A DNA stretch of 33,911 bases from SIG710 sp045648605 (GTDB taxonomy: Bacteria; Bacillota; Clostridia; Oscillospirales; CAG-272): assembly GCA_045648605.1 (NCBI GenBank), contig JAZROG010000026.1, positions 1-33,911 on the forward strand, in the 5' to 3' direction. Within the stretch, counting starts at the first letter, position 1. Every line of letters begins with the position of its first letter. This document shows, one piece after another, positions 25,901 through 33,874 of this stretch. Below the pieces are notes generated by a model, which saw only the letters and a program-made list of their open reading frames with translations, ran no database searches and was not told where the DNA came from. Both the position numbers and the translations under genes were made by a program.

Positions 25901-26556
25901 AGCTTCGTGCATTGGGGTCTGTAAATATCGGTGCAATCGAGGAATATGCCGATGTCAAGAGCCGATATGACTATATGTCGGGTCAGATAAAGGATCTTGA
26001 GACTGCAAAGCAGGAGCTTACCGATATCATCGGAAAGCTTGAAAAGGAGATGAAGACCTCCTTTGTTGAAGCATTCAATGCGATAAATGAGAATTTCCAC
26101 AAGACCTTCTCCGAGCTTTTCGGAGGCGGAAGCGCGGAAATACTTCTCACAGACCCCGAGGATGTGCTTAATAGCGGAATCGAGATAAAGGCAGCGCCTC
26201 CCGGAAAGATCATCAAGAGCCTTATGCAGCTCTCGGGTGGCGAACAGTCATTCGTTGCTATCGCACTTTTCTTCGCTATACTTCAGGTCAATCCAACACC
26301 GTTCTGCATCCTCGACGAGATCGAGGCTGCCCTTGACGAGGTCAATGTTGCAAGATTTGGAGAATATATCAAGCGTTATAGCGGAGGAACACAGTTTATA
26401 CTTATTACACACCGCAGAGGAACAATGGAGGTTGCGGACCGTCTTTACGGCGTTACCATGGCTATCCACGGCATTTCAAAGGTGCTTGCCCTCAATGTTG
26501 CGGATATCAGAAAGACGGAAGGAGACGACTGGGATGGGATTTTTGGACAAGCTTAA
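22936..26556 (+). CDS. smc: Chromosome segregation SMC protein, TTG start
   Basis: 1206 residues starting at TTG 22936 behind GGGAGG. The protein begins directly with the family start YLKSLELQGFKSFPDKT, so TTG is the start. Known: SMC dimers with ScpA/ScpB entrap and organise the chromosome, using ATP. Seen: Walker A GPNGSGKSN at 31-39, and long coiled coils at about 170-500 and 675-1030. The hinge is at about 506-665 (GKIYGPLSKLITVESKYITAIETALG; glycines in GGSFTGGS near its end). The ABC signature is LSGGEQ at 1099-1104 and Walker B FCILDEIEAALD at about 1123-1134. The last 23 bases overlap ftsY. ScpA and ScpB are not in the window. Confidence 0.98.
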   Translation: MYLKSLELQGFKSFPDKTKLTFEKGATVIVGPNGSGKSNISDAMRWVLGEISSKSLRGSKMEDVIFGGADSRKPMGYAEVSVTFDNTGDEGGRLDSPYDEVTVTRRYYRAGESEYFINRKNVRLKDIYELFMNTGIGRDGYSIIGQGKIAEIISQKSDERRSIFEDASGIAKYRHRKNEAERKLAATEDNMLRVNDIMSELEGRVEPLRRDAEKAKKYLELYETKKKADVQLWLYDTEKLRGDIFAAETAFKHSEMELQNAEDSITALEVQNDKLFEASQSNKMESEHLLEMIREQTEKNHALDSEYRVGENNIEHTNELIANIEQSISASEQAILAEKNAKDERAKSIDELGKKLGELSTLQAETAEEQKKCSEKAEGLEGDIATALNDIRELESERVDIRVRKSVLENAKTTDTDKNTSILSEIEEYKRTSAELEKKCANAKDSVDKYLAEIDKIDAEADALAVKTAALRSRSREMRDNVGAISVKRETAAQRIDALRRMEEHFEGYSNSVRFVMKQYDSGAIKGKIYGPLSKLITVESKYITAIETALGANLQNIVVDNEETAKSAIFALKNAGAGRATFYPIASMKAQEITREIKEAASYRGYIGAADSLLGSDRIFGEIIASLLGRCVVFDNIDNATAMAKALKYKVRVVTLDGQQINPGGSFTGGSAKRDSGILSRSGEIDKLENEMKSLTAELEKAKKALSEAERELSASENEEFSIEDRRKLIQTMMNAENAGYDQLAAKLDANNSLIEKLQADYDTLSIMQKRYEEDLASLLSKEKELTARIDEISEYRNDKEVEKNEILDRKSALGEELTALYISISETRKDIDTANALLSTSDDRIKAIEIDISGAKSKIEEMKKALLDLERSQKENRSQAEEGEGALAALNSSRAEKEAGGFEFEKRLNDIRAKIRAKTGEKELLFRAHTANETKLGQLHAEQDKLSSRLWDDYELTRSAAMELDYPKIGKEERGAVHEIQTECRNKLRALGSVNIGAIEEYADVKSRYDYMSGQIKDLETAKQELTDIIGKLEKEMKTSFVEAFNAINENFHKTFSELFGGGSAEILLTDPEDVLNSGIEIKAAPPGKIIKSLMQLSGGEQSFVAIALFFAILQVNPTPFCILDEIEAALDEVNVARFGEYIKRYSGGTQFILITHRRGTMEVADRLYGVTMAIHGISKVLALNVADIRKTEGDDWDGIFGQA

Positions 26557-27439
26557 GGCGGGTCTTGCTAAAACAAAGCAAAATCTTTTCGGTCAGATAG
26601 ATGAGCTTGTAAAAAGCTTTGTAAAGGTTGACGAGGATCTTCTGGAGGAGCTTGAGGAGCTTCTCATTTGCGCGGATGTTAGCGTCCCCAGCGCAGAAAT
26701 GATAATAGACGAGCTTCGCGACAGAATAAAGGACGGAAGACTCAAGGAAAAGGAAGAGGTTATGGAAACGCTTCGCTTGGTTGTCGAGGAGATGATCGGC
26801 GAGGGCGAGCCGCTTAAGCTTGATACAACACCTGCAGTGGTGCTTATTATAGGAGTAAACGGCGCAGGAAAGACCACCTCTATCGGAAAAATATCGAATA
26901 ACCTTGTGTCAAATGGCAAAAAGGTAGTGGTTGCGGCGGCGGATACATTCCGTGCGGCGGCTATCGACCAGCTTGGCGTTTGGTGCGAAAGATCGGGCGC
27001 GGATATGGTGAAGCAGCATGAGGGCGCAGACCCTGCGGCTGTTGTTTATGATGCCATCGGATATGCTAAAAATAAGAAGGCAGATGTGCTTATCATCGAC
27101 ACCGCGGGCAGGCTTCATAACAAGAAAAACCTCATGGACGAGCTTGCAAAGATAAACAGAGTTATCGACCGTGAGCTTCCGGGGGCTTGCCGCGAAAATC
27201 TTCTTGTGCTTGATGCCACAACGGGGCAGAATGCCATTATGCAGGCAAAGGAATTTAAGAATGCGGCTGAAATAACAGGACTTATTCTCAACAAGCTTGA
27301 TGGTACTGCAAAGGGCGGTATTGCCATTTCGATCAAGCATGAGCTGGGAATACCCGTTAAGTTCATCGGAGTTGGCGAAAAGATAGACGATATGCAGCCC
27401 TTTGATGCTGCGGAATTTTCAAGAGCACTTTTTGAGTGA
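26534..27439 (+). CDS. ftsY: Signal recognition particle receptor FtsY
   Basis: 301 residues from ATG 26534, with AAGGAG 9 bases upstream inside smc. A longer in-frame start within smc is rejected. Known: FtsY is the GTPase that docks SRP-bound ribosomes to the translocon. Seen: the N domain at about 1-95 starts with an amphipathic helix (MGFLDKLKAGLAKTK), a likely membrane anchor. In the G domain, GVNGAGKTTSIGK is at 107-119, and DTFRAAAIDQL, DTAGRLHNKKNLMDEL and LDGTAKGG follow. There is no acidic A domain, as is usual in Firmicutes. It overlaps smc by 23 bases and is followed by rdgB 8 bases on. Confidence 0.98.
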   Translation: MGFLDKLKAGLAKTKQNLFGQIDELVKSFVKVDEDLLEELEELLICADVSVPSAEMIIDELRDRIKDGRLKEKEEVMETLRLVVEEMIGEGEPLKLDTTPAVVLIIGVNGAGKTTSIGKISNNLVSNGKKVVVAAADTFRAAAIDQLGVWCERSGADMVKQHEGADPAAVVYDAIGYAKNKKADVLIIDTAGRLHNKKNLMDELAKINRVIDRELPGACRENLLVLDATTGQNAIMQAKEFKNAAEITGLILNKLDGTAKGGIAISIKHELGIPVKFIGVGEKIDDMQPFDAAEFSRALFE

Positions 27440-27447
27440 GGAAAGAA

Positions 27448-28035
27448 ATGGAAATTGTACTTGCATCAAGAAATAATAAAAAAATAGCGGAGCTTCAGGC
27501 TCTTCTCTCGGAGTTTCTTCCCGATATAAAGGTGTTGTCTCTTGACGATATTGGATTTGAGGGGGATATCATCGAGGATGGTGATAGCTTTGAGGAAAAC
27601 GCAATGATAAAAGCAGTCTCTGTTGCCGAGCGCGGATATATCGGAGTCGGAGATGATTCGGGGCTTTCGGTAAATGCACTTGGCGGTGCGCCGGGCATCT
27701 ATTCCGCAAGATATGCGGGTGAGCACGGAGACGATGAGGCAAATAACCGCAAGCTTCTTTCGAAGCTTGAAGGAAAAAGCGACAGAAGCGGTGCTTTTGT
27801 AAGTGTCGTTGCCTGCGCAATGCCAAGCGGTGAGCGCTTTTCCGTAAGAGGGGAATGCCCCGGAATAATCCTTACCGAATATAAGGGCAACGGCGGCTTT
27901 GGCTATGACCCGCTTTTCTACTATGAGGATCTCGGCAAAACCTTTGCACAGCTTACCATGGCGGAAAAGAACGAGATAAGCCACAGAGGCAGGGCAATGC
28001 GTGCCTTTGCGGCAGAATTTGCAAAAAGAATTTGA
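27448..28035 (+). CDS. rdgB: XTP/dITP pyrophosphatase (RdgB/HAM1 family)
   Basis: 195 residues from ATG 27448, which follows GAGGAAAG. A GTG at 27436 overlapping ftsY is less likely. Known: these enzymes hydrolyse dITP, XTP and ITP to monophosphates, keeping deaminated purines out of DNA and RNA. Seen: the substrate loop at the start is LASRNNKKIAELQALL, then DDSGLSVNALGGAPGIYSARYAG and GNGGFGYDPLFYYEDLGKTFAQL, with SHRGRAMRAF near the end. It is a complete single-domain protein. The end lies 19 bases before the yhbY start. Confidence 0.97.
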   Translation: MEIVLASRNNKKIAELQALLSEFLPDIKVLSLDDIGFEGDIIEDGDSFEENAMIKAVSVAERGYIGVGDDSGLSVNALGGAPGIYSARYAGEHGDDEANNRKLLSKLEGKSDRSGAFVSVVACAMPSGERFSVRGECPGIILTEYKGNGGFGYDPLFYYEDLGKTFAQLTMAEKNEISHRGRAMRAFAAEFAKRI

Positions 28036-28054
28036 TTTGGAGAAAACACAATTT

Positions 28055-28348
28055 ATGCTTACAAGTAAACAGAGAGCCACTCTTCGTGCCATGGCAAATG
28101 GGATCGATCCCATTATGCAGGTGGGCAAGGGCGGCATCAGTGAAAATCTAATAAAGACCGTTTCCGATGCTCTTGAAGCAAAGGAGCTTATCAAGATGAA
28201 GGTTCTTGATAACAGCGCAGAGAGCGCAAAGAGTGCCGCTGAGGAGCTTGCAGCGGCAACCGAGAGCGATGTGGTCTGCGTTGTGGGTACAAAATTTGTA
28301 CTCTACCGTCAGTCCTCAAAGGAGAAGAACAGAAAGATAGTTCTCTGA
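28055..28348 (+). CDS. yhbY: CRS1-YhbY (CRM) domain RNA-binding protein
   Basis: 97 residues from ATG 28055, with TTGGAG upstream. A longer open frame reaching into rdgB is rejected. Seen: the CRM domain fills the protein, with LTSKQRATLRAMANGIDPIMQVGKGG at the start and the GxxG-type loop. The C-terminus ends FVLYRQSSKEKNRKIVL. Known: YhbY/YqeI proteins bind pre-50S particles and take part in 23S rRNA maturation. The pairing with nadD four bases downstream matches the Bacillus yqeI-nadD-yqeK order. Confidence 0.96.
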   Translation: MLTSKQRATLRAMANGIDPIMQVGKGGISENLIKTVSDALEAKELIKMKVLDNSAESAKSAAEELAAATESDVVCVVGTKFVLYRQSSKEKNRKIVL

Positions 28349-28352
28349 TTAT

Positions 28353-28955
28353 ATGAAAATCGGAATTTTCGGCGGAACATTTTCTCCGCCCCATATCGGG
28401 CATATAAAGGCCGCTGAGGCTTTTATTGACCAAGTGGGACTTGACAAGCTTATCATTATTCCTACCTTTGTTCCCCATAAAAAGGATATGAGCGGTGTTG
28501 CATCACCCGAAGCGAGGCTATATATGTGCAGTCTTGCCTTTTGCGGTGAAAAATGCAATGCTTCTGACATAGAGATAAAGAGGGGCGGGAAAAGCTATAC
28601 CGCAGATACTCTTGAAGAACTAAAAAAGCTATATCCCGATGATGAGTTGTTTATGCTTTTCGGCACCGATATGTTCCTTATTCTCGGAAAATGGTTTCAT
28701 GCAGAGGATATATTCAGCTCTTGCACCGTGGTCTGCGTGTGCCGCGAGAATGACGGGACATCAGAACGGAAAATCATGGAAAAATCCGATGAATACAGGG
28801 AACAGTTTGGTGCGAAGGTACGTCTTATATCATTAGAACCAACCGAAATCTCATCAAGCGCCGTAAGAGAGCGGATAAGATTTGGCGAGGACATTTCGGG
28901 GCTGGTCACACCTGCGGTAAGAGACTATATCCGAACCGAGGGACTTTACAAATGA
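28353..28955 (+). CDS. nadD: Nicotinate-nucleotide adenylyltransferase
   Basis: 200 residues. Known: NadD makes nicotinic acid adenine dinucleotide from nicotinate mononucleotide and ATP, an essential step towards NAD. Seen: the nucleotidyltransferase motif GGTFSPPHIGH at 7-17, VPHKKDMSG for substrate binding, FGTDMFLILGKW, and the ISSSAVRERI motif near the end. ATG 28353 lies only four bases after the yhbY stop and has no clear SD of its own, so translation is probably coupled. The stop overlaps the SD of yqeK. Confidence 0.97.
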   Translation: MKIGIFGGTFSPPHIGHIKAAEAFIDQVGLDKLIIIPTFVPHKKDMSGVASPEARLYMCSLAFCGEKCNASDIEIKRGGKSYTADTLEELKKLYPDDELFMLFGTDMFLILGKWFHAEDIFSSCTVVCVCRENDGTSERKIMEKSDEYREQFGAKVRLISLEPTEISSSAVRERIRFGEDISGLVTPAVRDYIRTEGLYK

Positions 28956-28965
28956 GGTGAAAAAT

Positions 28966-29613
28966 TTGTTTGATACAAGCGATATCGAGCAGCTACGAGA
29001 GAAAATATCATCTCTTATGTCCGGCTTCAGACTTGCTCACACTCTCGGAGTTGAGGAGGAGGCTGTGCGGCTTGGAGAAATTTACGCACCCGAAAAAATG
29101 GATATTTTGAGGGCTGCCGCACTGCTTCATGATATAACAAAAGAATTTTCTCATGAAAAACAGTTGCAATTATGTGAAAAACTTGGTATAATTATCTCAT
29201 ACTGCGCAAAAAATGCGCCCAAGACACTTCATGCTATAACTGCGGCGGCGGTTATACCCACCGAATATCCGCTTTTTGCCGAAAAAGAGGTCATAGAAGC
29301 TGTAAGGTGGCATACCACGGGCAGAGAAAATATGAGTATAATCGAAAAGCTCATATATCTCGCTGATTATATCGAGGCGGGAAGAAGATTTGAGGATTGC
29401 ATCCGTCTCCGTGAGTATTTTTATAGTGCAGAGCCGCATAAAATGAGCCGAGATGAGCGGGAGCTTCATCTTGACAGAACACTTGCCTTGTCCTTTGATA
29501 TGACCATAAGGCAGCTGCTTGATGAAGGAATACCGATAGATGAAAACACATTTTCCGCAAGAAATTATCTTTTAGTAAGCATCTCGGAGCGCACAGCCCC
29601 GACAAAACCTTGA
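28966..29613 (+). CDS. yqeK: YqeK HD-domain Ap4A hydrolase, TTG start
   Basis: 215 residues if started at TTG 28966, which has AGGTGA ending 5 bases upstream. An in-frame GTG at 28957 would add three residues but lacks an SD. Seen: the HD set is H25, H55-D56 (LLHDITKE), HAITAA, RWHTTG and LADYIE. Known: YqeK proteins split diadenosine tetraphosphate symmetrically to two ADP in Gram-positive bacteria, using a di-iron HD site. It directly follows nadD, another dinucleotide-metabolism gene, as in Bacillus. Confidence 0.95.
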   Translation: MFDTSDIEQLREKISSLMSGFRLAHTLGVEEEAVRLGEIYAPEKMDILRAAALLHDITKEFSHEKQLQLCEKLGIIISYCAKNAPKTLHAITAAAVIPTEYPLFAEKEVIEAVRWHTTGRENMSIIEKLIYLADYIEAGRRFEDCIRLREYFYSAEPHKMSRDERELHLDRTLALSFDMTIRQLLDEGIPIDENTFSARNYLLVSISERTAPTKP

Positions 29614-29650
29614 ATATTATTGGGCAATGCCCATGAGGATATAAAATAAA

Positions 29651-30958
29651 ATGAATAACAGAAATTCAAATTTCACCATGCCAAAAAAAGAAAAGCACTA
29701 TGAGGTGCTTATCATTGCACTTTTTACTGTCATCGCAATAGCCATAGGTATCGTTATTGTTGCCAAAAATTTTTCGCCCGCAGATCCTACGCTTGATACG
29801 GAAATTCCTTTTCATACGGGAGATGTCGAGACGGATACGGATGATTCCGGCGAAAAGGTCGATCAGCCACAAAAGGAAGAGGAGAAATATGTGCGCAAGG
29901 AAGGCGTTTATAATTTCCTCTTTGTTGGATATGACAAGGCTGCGGGACTTACCGATGTTAATATGCTTGCACAGTTTGATACAAATACGGGCGCGATAAA
30001 TATCATTCAGATGCCGAGAGATACTTATGCGCGATACAACTCCCGAGAGGGAAGCTACCACAAGATGAACGGTGCTCTGGGATATTTTGAGCGTGATCTT
30101 GGAGATCTTGCGGATTTTCTTGAAAAGAATCTCTGCATAAAGATCGACTATTACGGATCTATCAATCTTGTAGCATTCAGAAATATAGTCGATATCATCG
30201 GCGGAGTTGAGATGTATGTTCCGAGAGATATGAAATACAGTGATCCGGAGCAAGGACTTTATATCAATCTGAAAAAGGGATATCAGACGCTTGACGGAAA
30301 GAAAGCCGAGCAATTTGTAAGATTCAGAAGCGGATATGTAAATGCCGATATCGGCAGAACAGATGCGCAGAAGCTCTTTATGACTGCCTTTATGAAGAAG
30401 TTTATCGAAAGCATAAATGCTTCGACGCTGACTCAGGTGGGAACACAGGTGCTTAAATATGTGGATACAAATCTTACACTTAATGAATTCATTTATTTCG
30501 GCACAAAGGTTCTTTCGCTTGGCCTTGACAAGCTGACTATGATGACCTTGCCCGGCAACAGCGTAAGAGAATATAAGACCACGGGAACATGGTACTATGT
30601 TCTTAGCCGCAGTGCAATGCTTTCATCGATAAATCAGTATCTCAATGTTTACGGAAGAGATATTCCGGACAGCATTTTTGACCCCGATAGAATGTTCACA
30701 AATCCCGATGCGGATTATATGGTTGAAATATATAATACCGAGAGCGGAAGCGATATTTATGTGGGCAACGAGGTGGATGAGGACGGAATTTATATTCCCG
30801 CAACAAAGCCGCAGTCAAAGCCGGTGGTGAATGACAAGCCAAAGGACACGGAAGCACCCGCTGAAGAGACAGAAGTTCCCGAAAGCGAGCCTGTCGTTCC
30901 CGATACCGAGGAGGTTGACGCACCCCTTGACGAAAACATACCAAATGATGAAGAATAA
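29651..30958 (+). CDS. LytR-CpsA-Psr (LCP) family wall glycopolymer ligase
   Basis: 435 residues. Seen: a short cytosolic N-terminus, one membrane helix at about 18-38, and an acidic linker at about 42-80. The LCP domain lies at about 85-290 (FLFVGYDKAAG, DVNMLAQFD, IIQMPRDTYARY, INLVAFRNIVDIIGGVEMYV, EQFVRFRSG, GRTDAQKLFM). From about residue 385 the protein is a Pro/Glu/Asp-rich tail. Known: LCP enzymes attach wall teichoic acid, capsule or other polyprenyl-linked polymers to peptidoglycan outside the membrane. The conserved arginines in PRDTY and RFRSG are present. A TGAGGA SD lies rather far (12-13 bases) upstream. The gene sits between yqeK and rsfS, which are adjacent in Bacillus. The polymer it handles is unknown. 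Confidence 0.94.
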   Translation: MNNRNSNFTMPKKEKHYEVLIIALFTVIAIAIGIVIVAKNFSPADPTLDTEIPFHTGDVETDTDDSGEKVDQPQKEEEKYVRKEGVYNFLFVGYDKAAGLTDVNMLAQFDTNTGAINIIQMPRDTYARYNSREGSYHKMNGALGYFERDLGDLADFLEKNLCIKIDYYGSINLVAFRNIVDIIGGVEMYVPRDMKYSDPEQGLYINLKKGYQTLDGKKAEQFVRFRSGYVNADIGRTDAQKLFMTAFMKKFIESINASTLTQVGTQVLKYVDTNLTLNEFIYFGTKVLSLGLDKLTMMTLPGNSVREYKTTGTWYYVLSRSAMLSSINQYLNVYGRDIPDSIFDPDRMFTNPDADYMVEIYNTESGSDIYVGNEVDEDGIYIPATKPQSKPVVNDKPKDTEAPAEETEVPESEPVVPDTEEVDAPLDENIPNDEE

Positions 30959-30977
30959 AATGAAAAGGAAATAAATT

Positions 30978-31364
30978 ATGGAAGAAAATATGAATGTTGT
31001 CTGCCTCCGCGATGCAGACCCCGCGGTCATCGCTGAAAAGGCAGCGGAAATACTCGATAACAAAAAGGGAAAGGATATAAAGATCCTTTATGTTGCGGAT
31101 AAGACCGACATCTCTGACTATTTCGTACTTGTAAACGGTAACTCAAACACACATATAAAGACACTTGCGGACGAGGTTGAATATCAGCTTGGTCTTTGCG
31201 AGGTTCCGATGCTGAATTATGAGGGCAGAGGAAACGGAACATGGGTACTGCTTGACTATGGAAGAGTCGTTGTCCACGTTTTCAGCCGCGAGGCAAGAGA
31301 ATTTTATAATCTTGATAAGCTCTATCGCGGAAAGCGCGAGGAGCAGAGCGAAGATGATGAATAA
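30978..31364 (+). CDS. rsfS: Ribosomal silencing factor RsfS
   Basis: 128 residues with an AAAAGGAAAT SD. Known: RsfS binds L14 on the 50S subunit and blocks joining to the 30S, reducing translation when nutrients are short. Seen: the DUF143/Iojap fold with DIKILYVADKTDISDYFVLVNGNSNTHIKTLADEVE, and YEGRGNGTWVLLDYGRVVVHVFSREAREFYNLDKLY at the L14-binding side. A short acidic tail (EEQSEDDE) ends the protein. It lies 30 bases before leuS. Confidence 0.97.
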   Translation: MEENMNVVCLRDADPAVIAEKAAEILDNKKGKDIKILYVADKTDISDYFVLVNGNSNTHIKTLADEVEYQLGLCEVPMLNYEGRGNGTWVLLDYGRVVVHVFSREAREFYNLDKLYRGKREEQSEDDE

Positions 31365-31394
31365 TTTTTGACATAACATAAATAGGAGCAAAAA

Positions 31395-33797
31395 ATGAAG
31401 TACAATTTTACAGAAATTGAAAGCAAATGGCAAAAGAAATGGGACGAGGCTCATATTTTTGAGGCTCAGGATAAATCGGATAAGCCGAAATTCTACGGAC
31501 TTGTTGAATTCCCTTATCCTTCCGGTGCGGGAATGCACGTTGGACATATCAAGGCATACAGCGGTCTTGAGGTCGTTTCGAGAAAGAGAAGAATGCAGGG
31601 CTATAATGTCCTTTTCCCCATCGGCTTTGATGCTTACGGTCTTCCCACAGAGAATACCGCTATAAAAACAGGCGTTCATCCCAGAATAGTTACCGATAAA
31701 AACATCGAAAAGTTCACCTCACAGCTTAAAAAGGTAGGCTTCTCCTTCGATTGGACAAGAGTTATCGACACAACCGAGGAGGACTACTATAAGTGGACAC
31801 AGTATATATTCCTCAAGCTTTTTGAGAATGGACTTGCGTTCCGCGATAATGCACTTGTAAACTATTGTCCCTCCTGTAAGGTCGTCCTTTCCAATGAGGA
31901 CTCCCAGGGCGGTAAGTGCGATATCTGTCATAGTGACATCGTTCAGAAATCCAAGGACGTTTGGTATCTGCGCATAACAAAATATGCGGATAAGCTTCTC
32001 GAAGGTCTTGAAGGACTTGACTATCTGCCTCAGGTAATTCAGCAGCAGGTCAACTGGATCGGTAAATCTACAGGTGCTTTTGTTAATTTCTCCATTGCGG
32101 GAACAGATGAAAAGCTCCGTATCTATACAACAAGACCCGATACTCTCTTCGGAGTTACATTCATGGTTATCGCTCCCGCGCATCCCATGATAGATCAGCT
32201 TGCAGACCGCATTTCCAATATGGATGCAATTAAAGAATACAGAGCCGAGTGTGCAAAGAAGACTGAATTTGAGAGAACACAGCTTGTAAAGGATAAGACA
32301 GGCGTTTGCATCGAGGGAATGAGAGCGATCAACCCCATCACAGGCAAGGAGATTCCTGTTTTCATTGCAGACTATGTTATGATGGGCTATGGCACAGGTG
32401 CTATCATGGCAGTTCCTGCGCATGATGAAAGAGACTATGATTTTGCAAAGAAATTCGGACTTGATATAATCGAAGTTATCAAGGGCGGAGATATCAGCAC
32501 AGGCGCATATGCCGGTGACGGTGAAATGGTCAATTCCGACTTTCTTAATGGCTTTACAAATAAGAAGGATTCCATTGCTCGCATGATAAAATACCTTGAG
32601 GAGCAGGGAATCGGTGAAGAGGGCGTTCAGTATAAGATGAAGGACTGGGCATTCAACCGCCAGAGATATTGGGGTGAGCCTATCCCGATCGTTCATTGCC
32701 CCGAGTGCGGCATGGTTCCCGTTCCCTATGAGGAGCTTCCTCTGCGTCTGCCTCCCGTAAAGGAATTTGAGCCTGGTAAGGACGGCGAAAGTCCCCTTGC
32801 AAAGATAGAAGAATTTGTAAACTGCAAGTGCCCGAAGTGCGGCGGCAAGGCAAGAAGAGAAACAGACACAATGCCACAGTGGGCAGGCTCTTCATGGTAC
32901 TTCCTCCGTTATATCGATCCCAAGTGCAATGCAGGCATTGCAGATATGGATAAGCTGAAATATTGGCTGCCCGTTGACTGGTATAACGGCGGTATGGAGC
33001 ATGTTACAAGACATATGATCTATTCCCGCTTCTGGCATAGATTCCTCTATGATATCGGTGAGGTTCCTGTTGCCGAGCCTTATGCAAAGAGAACCGCACA
33101 GGGTCTTATTCTCGGTCCCGACGGTGTTAAGATGAGTAAATCAAGAGGAAATGTTATTGACCCCAATGACGTTGTTGAAAAGCTCGGTGCGGATGCGCTT
33201 CGTACCTATATTCTCTTTATGGGTGAATACGGAAGTGCAGCTCCTTGGTCGGAAAGCAGTGTTATGGGCTGTAAGAGATTCCTTGAAAGAATCGCAGACC
33301 TTGCTGAAATGGCAAAGGGTAAGGGTGTAACCGAAAAGCTTGAGGTTCCCTTTAATAAGACTATAAAGAAGGTTTCCTCCGATATCGAGGATATGAAGTT
33401 CAATACCGCAATTGCGGCTATGATGGAGCTTGTAAATGAAATCAACTCCGCAGGAACACTTACAATCGACGAGCTTATGGTGCTTGTTCGTCTCCTTTGT
33501 CCCTTTGCTCCTCATCTCTGTGAGGAGATTTGGGAATCCAAGGGCGGAGAAGGCTTCTGCTCACTTGCTCCATGGCCTACCTATGATGAGGCAAAGACAG
33601 TTGATTCAAGCGTTGAGATAGCTGTTCAGATAAACGGTAAGCTCCGTGCAACTATCATGCTTCCTCGTGATTGCCCGAAGGATGAGGCGATTGCTGCGGC
33701 AAAGGCAGATGAAAAGGTGCTTCCTCTCATCGAAGGAAAAACCATTATAAAGGAGATCGCAGTGCCTAACAAGATAGTAAATATCGTTGTAAAGTAA
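31395..33797 (+). CDS. leuS: Leucyl-tRNA synthetase
   Basis: 800 residues. Known: LeuRS activates leucine and charges tRNA-Leu in the cytosol, and edits mischarged products in its CP1 domain. Seen: the HIGH motif appears as HVGH at 48-51 within PYPSGAGMHVGHIKAY. A zinc-type knuckle is CPSC...CDIC (about 157-178). The CP1 editing region is at about 220-400 with YTTRPDTLFGVTFMVIAPAHP, and AVPAHDERD holds the editing Asp. The KMSKS loop is at about 579-583. The anticodon-binding and C-terminal parts are complete to EIAVPNKIVNIVVK. A TAGGAGC SD precedes ATG 31395. No T-box leader was seen; it is the last gene of the long operon. Confidence 0.98.
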   Translation: MKYNFTEIESKWQKKWDEAHIFEAQDKSDKPKFYGLVEFPYPSGAGMHVGHIKAYSGLEVVSRKRRMQGYNVLFPIGFDAYGLPTENTAIKTGVHPRIVTDKNIEKFTSQLKKVGFSFDWTRVIDTTEEDYYKWTQYIFLKLFENGLAFRDNALVNYCPSCKVVLSNEDSQGGKCDICHSDIVQKSKDVWYLRITKYADKLLEGLEGLDYLPQVIQQQVNWIGKSTGAFVNFSIAGTDEKLRIYTTRPDTLFGVTFMVIAPAHPMIDQLADRISNMDAIKEYRAECAKKTEFERTQLVKDKTGVCIEGMRAINPITGKEIPVFIADYVMMGYGTGAIMAVPAHDERDYDFAKKFGLDIIEVIKGGDISTGAYAGDGEMVNSDFLNGFTNKKDSIARMIKYLEEQGIGEEGVQYKMKDWAFNRQRYWGEPIPIVHCPECGMVPVPYEELPLRLPPVKEFEPGKDGESPLAKIEEFVNCKCPKCGGKARRETDTMPQWAGSSWYFLRYIDPKCNAGIADMDKLKYWLPVDWYNGGMEHVTRHMIYSRFWHRFLYDIGEVPVAEPYAKRTAQGLILGPDGVKMSKSRGNVIDPNDVVEKLGADALRTYILFMGEYGSAAPWSESSVMGCKRFLERIADLAEMAKGKGVTEKLEVPFNKTIKKVSSDIEDMKFNTAIAAMMELVNEINSAGTLTIDELMVLVRLLCPFAPHLCEEIWESKGGEGFCSLAPWPTYDEAKTVDSSVEIAVQINGKLRATIMLPRDCPKDEAIAAAKADEKVLPLIEGKTIIKEIAVPNKIVNIVVK

Positions 33798-33845
33798 TTT
33801 TTCGGCAAAAAAATAAAAAAATCGGAAAAAAGTTTCGAAATTGTA

Positions 33846-33874
33846 TTGACTTTTAGAGTAAAATACTGTATAAT
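33846..33874 (+). promoter_or_regulatory. Near-consensus sigma-A promoter for a gene beyond the window
   Basis: TTGACT (33846-33851) and TATAAT (33869-33874) are 17 bases apart, with A/T-rich DNA upstream. An AAGAGA/TCTCTT inverted repeat (about 33879-33898) follows in the presumed leader. The downstream gene is not in the window. Confidence 0.9.

Noticed and set aside
31365..31394. T-box riboswitch before leuS
   Set aside because: Only 30 bases separate rsfS and leuS, too short for a T-box, and no conserved T-box sequence is present.
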